Source of the DNA: Bacteroidota bacterium
GTDB taxonomy: Bacteria > Bacteroidota > Ignavibacteria > Ignavibacteriales > Ignavibacteriaceae
DNA: 8,875 nt
Assembly (NCBI GenBank): GCA_022567875.1
Contig: JADFGB010000029.1
Span: 1 to 8,875, forward strand
Direction of reading: 5' to 3'
Below the pieces are notes generated by a model. That model did not search any database, was not told the DNA's origin, and was given only the letters and a program-made list of their open reading frames with translations. The translations under genes were made by a program, and so were the position numbers. Below are positions 6,886-8,875 of this stretch, one piece after another. Position 1 is the stretch's first letter. Each line of letters starts with the position of its first letter.

Positions 6886-8875
6886 TTAGATAATTATAAA
6901 ATCAATTTCTGCTTTTTTAATATCAGCTCTTATTAATTTAACCCTTATTTTATCTCCTAACCTATATCTTTTGTTAGTTCTTTCTCCAATTACTGAATAA
7001 CTATTTTCATCATATAAATAATAGTCATTTTTTATATCTCTCAGTCTTACTAATCCTTCTGCTAAATTATCAATTAATTTAATAAATAAACCAAAATAAA
7101 CTATACCGGATACTATTCCATCAAACTCATCGCCTATGTGGTTACTTAAGAATTCAACTAACTTTAACTTAGTAGAATATCTTTCAGCTTCTACAGCATC
7201 TCTTTCGGTGTTGGAAATATGTTCGCATAAGTTATTTAAGTACTTTCTATCCTTATATAATGTTTCATCTTTAGCTGTATAATTATATAGTAACCTATGG
7301 ACTTCTAAATCTGCATATCTTCTAATGGGCGATGTAAAATGTGTATAATATTTAAAACCTAACCCATAATGACCAATATTTTTTGTTGAATATACAGCCT
7401 TTGCCATTGAACGAATTGCAAGTTCGTTTATTAATGCCTGTTCATCCGTTCCTTTAGCTTCTGAAATCAATTTTTGAAATTTATTTACTTTTGTTTCTGA
7501 ATTAGCAGAAAAATTATATCCTAATTTTTTTACAAAATTTGCAAATCCTTTTACTTTATCTTTGTCAGGTAAATCATGCACTCTGTAAATAAATTCTTTA
7601 ACATTAGTTTTTCTCTTTTTTGTTATACTTTCTGCAACTAACTTATTTGCAAGAAGCATAAATTCTTCTACTAAAGAATTACTTTGCATAACACTTTTCA
7701 ATACAACATTTATTGGTTTAGCTTCTTTATTAAGTTCAATTTTTACCTCCTGAGTAAAAAACTCAATACTACCTTCTTTGAGTCTTTTTTTGCGTAATTT
7801 TACAGCAAGATAGTTTAATTTTAGTAATTCTTTACAGTATTCTCCGGTTTTACTATCAATTATTTCTTGTACTTCTTCATAGGTAAAACGTCTCTTACTA
7901 TTTATAACACATTTTTTTGCATTAAAGTTTAATATTTTTCCATTTTTTGTAATTCTTATTAAAACAGAAAAAGTTAATCTGTCTTCATTTGGTTTTAAAG
8001 AGCAAATATTGTTTGAAATTTCTTCAGGAAGCATAGGTATAACCTTGCCCACTAAATATACACTATTACCTCGTTTTATTGCTTCTTTTTCAAGTTCACT
8101 ATTTGGTTTTATATAGTGAGAAACATCAGCAATATGTATACCTACTAAATAATTACCATCTTCATCTTCTTCTAAAGACAAAGCATCATCAAAATCTTTT
8201 GCATCATAAGGATCAATTGTAAATACGGTTTTGTCTCTGTAATCTAATCTTCTCTTAATTTCTTCTTCTGATATGGAATATTCTACATTCTTTAATTCCT
8301 TTAATATTTTACTACTAAATTTATAAGGTAGATTAAACCTTTCTGCAATTGAAATAAAATTATTATTATCAGTTTTTTCTTTTTTAAAACATACAACATT
8401 ACCTTCAGGATTCATTTTATGTTTATCCCATTTAATATTTTTAACAATAACTTTATCATTAATATTTATATCATTTTTTATTTTACCATTTACTTCAATT
8501 TGTTTATGTATTTTCTCATCTATTGGTTGAACATAAATTCTCTTTCCTTCCTTTTTTAAGTAACCTTCAATTTGTTTTCTACCTCTTTTTACAATTTCAA
8601 TTATTTTCCCTTCAGCACTTTTACCGTTTCCACCTATAATTTCAATCTTGACAGTATCACCATCTAATGCATTGGATAAATTTTTACTTGAAATGTATAT
8701 GTCTTTTGCCTTAGTATTATTTATAACAACAAAACCGTAACCGGATTTATTTACTTGAAGGATACCCCTAACAGAAATGGGGTTCGATTCAAGATTTAGT
8801 ATATATCTTTTTCCAATTTTTTTTATAAATTTCTCTTTCTCTAAATTATAGAGTACTGCTTTTAAGGCACTATAC
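6886..8875 (-). CDS. rnr: Ribonuclease R (5' end cut by window edge)
   Basis: RNase R is a processive 3'-to-5' exoribonuclease that degrades structured RNA and takes part in RNA quality control. The frame stays open to the window edge, giving 662 visible residues; the internal ATG at 8415 is not the start. Residues 1-26 look like the end of the N-terminal winged helix (KKIGKRYIL). Cold-shock-type OB folds follow at about 35-80 (RGILQVNKSGYGFVV) and 85-150. The catalytic RNB domain carries TIDPYDAKDFDDAL with metal-binding D221, D227, D229 and D230 (8185-8214), and THFTSPIRRY at about 511-520. A C-terminal S1 domain occupies about 580-658 (GIVSGIVYFGLFIKL). The protein ends right after S1 and lacks the long basic tail of the E. 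coli enzyme. The N-terminal helix and the two OB folds fit RNase R better than RNase II. Its start and promoter lie beyond the window. The envelope protein gene follows after 18 bp. Confidence 0.95.
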   Translation of the reverse strand, partial: YSALKAVLYNLEKEKFIKKIGKRYILNLESNPISVRGILQVNKSGYGFVVINNTKAKDIYISSKNLSNALDGDTVKIEIIGGNGKSAEGKIIEIVKRGRKQIEGYLKKEGKRIYVQPIDEKIHKQIEVNGKIKNDININDKVIVKNIKWDKHKMNPEGNVVCFKKEKTDNNNFISIAERFNLPYKFSSKILKELKNVEYSISEEEIKRRLDYRDKTVFTIDPYDAKDFDDALSLEEDEDGNYLVGIHIADVSHYIKPNSELEKEAIKRGNSVYLVGKVIPMLPEEISNNICSLKPNEDRLTFSVLIRITKNGKILNFNAKKCVINSKRRFTYEEVQEIIDSKTGEYCKELLKLNYLAVKLRKKRLKEGSIEFFTQEVKIELNKEAKPINVVLKSVMQSNSLVEEFMLLANKLVAESITKKRKTNVKEFIYRVHDLPDKDKVKGFANFVKKLGYNFSANSETKVNKFQKLISEAKGTDEQALINELAIRSMAKAVYSTKNIGHYGLGFKYYTHFTSPIRRYADLEVHRLLYNYTAKDETLYKDRKYLNNLCEHISNTERDAVEAERYSTKLKLVEFLSNHIGDEFDGIVSGIVYFGLFIKLIDNLAEGLVRLRDIKNDYYLYDENSYSVIGERTNKRYRLGDKIRVKLIRADIKKAEIDFIII

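Overview
The window is strongly AT-rich chromosomal DNA with a standard genetic code, very dense coding and no RNA genes, mobile elements or CRISPR arrays that I can see. The protein set suggests a Gram-negative bacterium of the Bacteroidota/Ignavibacteriota side of the tree. The pointers are an outer-membrane barrel fused to a TolB-like propeller, a Bacteroidota-like promoter candidate, several genes without a Shine-Dalgarno sequence, and heavy A/T codon use. The phylum placement is inference; no marker gene in the window settles it.

Layout from right to left, following the minus strand. At the right edge lies RNase R (6886-8875), whose N-terminus is cut off by the window. Only 18 bp later comes a 1057-residue exported protein (3694-6867). 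It joins a zinc-metallopeptidase-like domain, a six-blade PD40/TolB-type propeller and an Omp85/D15-like beta-barrel. It converges, with 16 bp between stop codons, on the only plus-strand gene, a small FmdB-type zinc-ribbon protein (3381-3677). That gene diverges across an 89 bp gap from a second minus-strand block: a lipoprotein with a C-terminal membrane helix (2590-3291), a soluble PAS histidine kinase (1364-2551), and a sigma-54-dependent NtrC-family response regulator (1-1353). The regulator starts with GTG and lacks only its last few residues.

How the genes may work together. The kinase and regulator form a two-component pair: they are adjacent and in the same order of transcription, and the regulator's Shine-Dalgarno sequence touches the kinase stop codon. 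The upstream membrane-anchored lipoprotein is close enough (38 bp) to share a transcript. It could be an envelope partner of the soluble kinase, but nothing in the sequence proves this. RNase R and the peptidase-propeller-barrel protein probably share a transcript without an obvious functional link.

Most of the window is ordinary chromosome. The best candidates for a second look are the three-module envelope protein and the lipoprotein/kinase/regulator cluster. The regulator gene and the first 153 visible residues of RNase R are easily missed by simple ORF calling, because of a GTG start and a window-edge truncation respectively. Both were recovered by hand translation.
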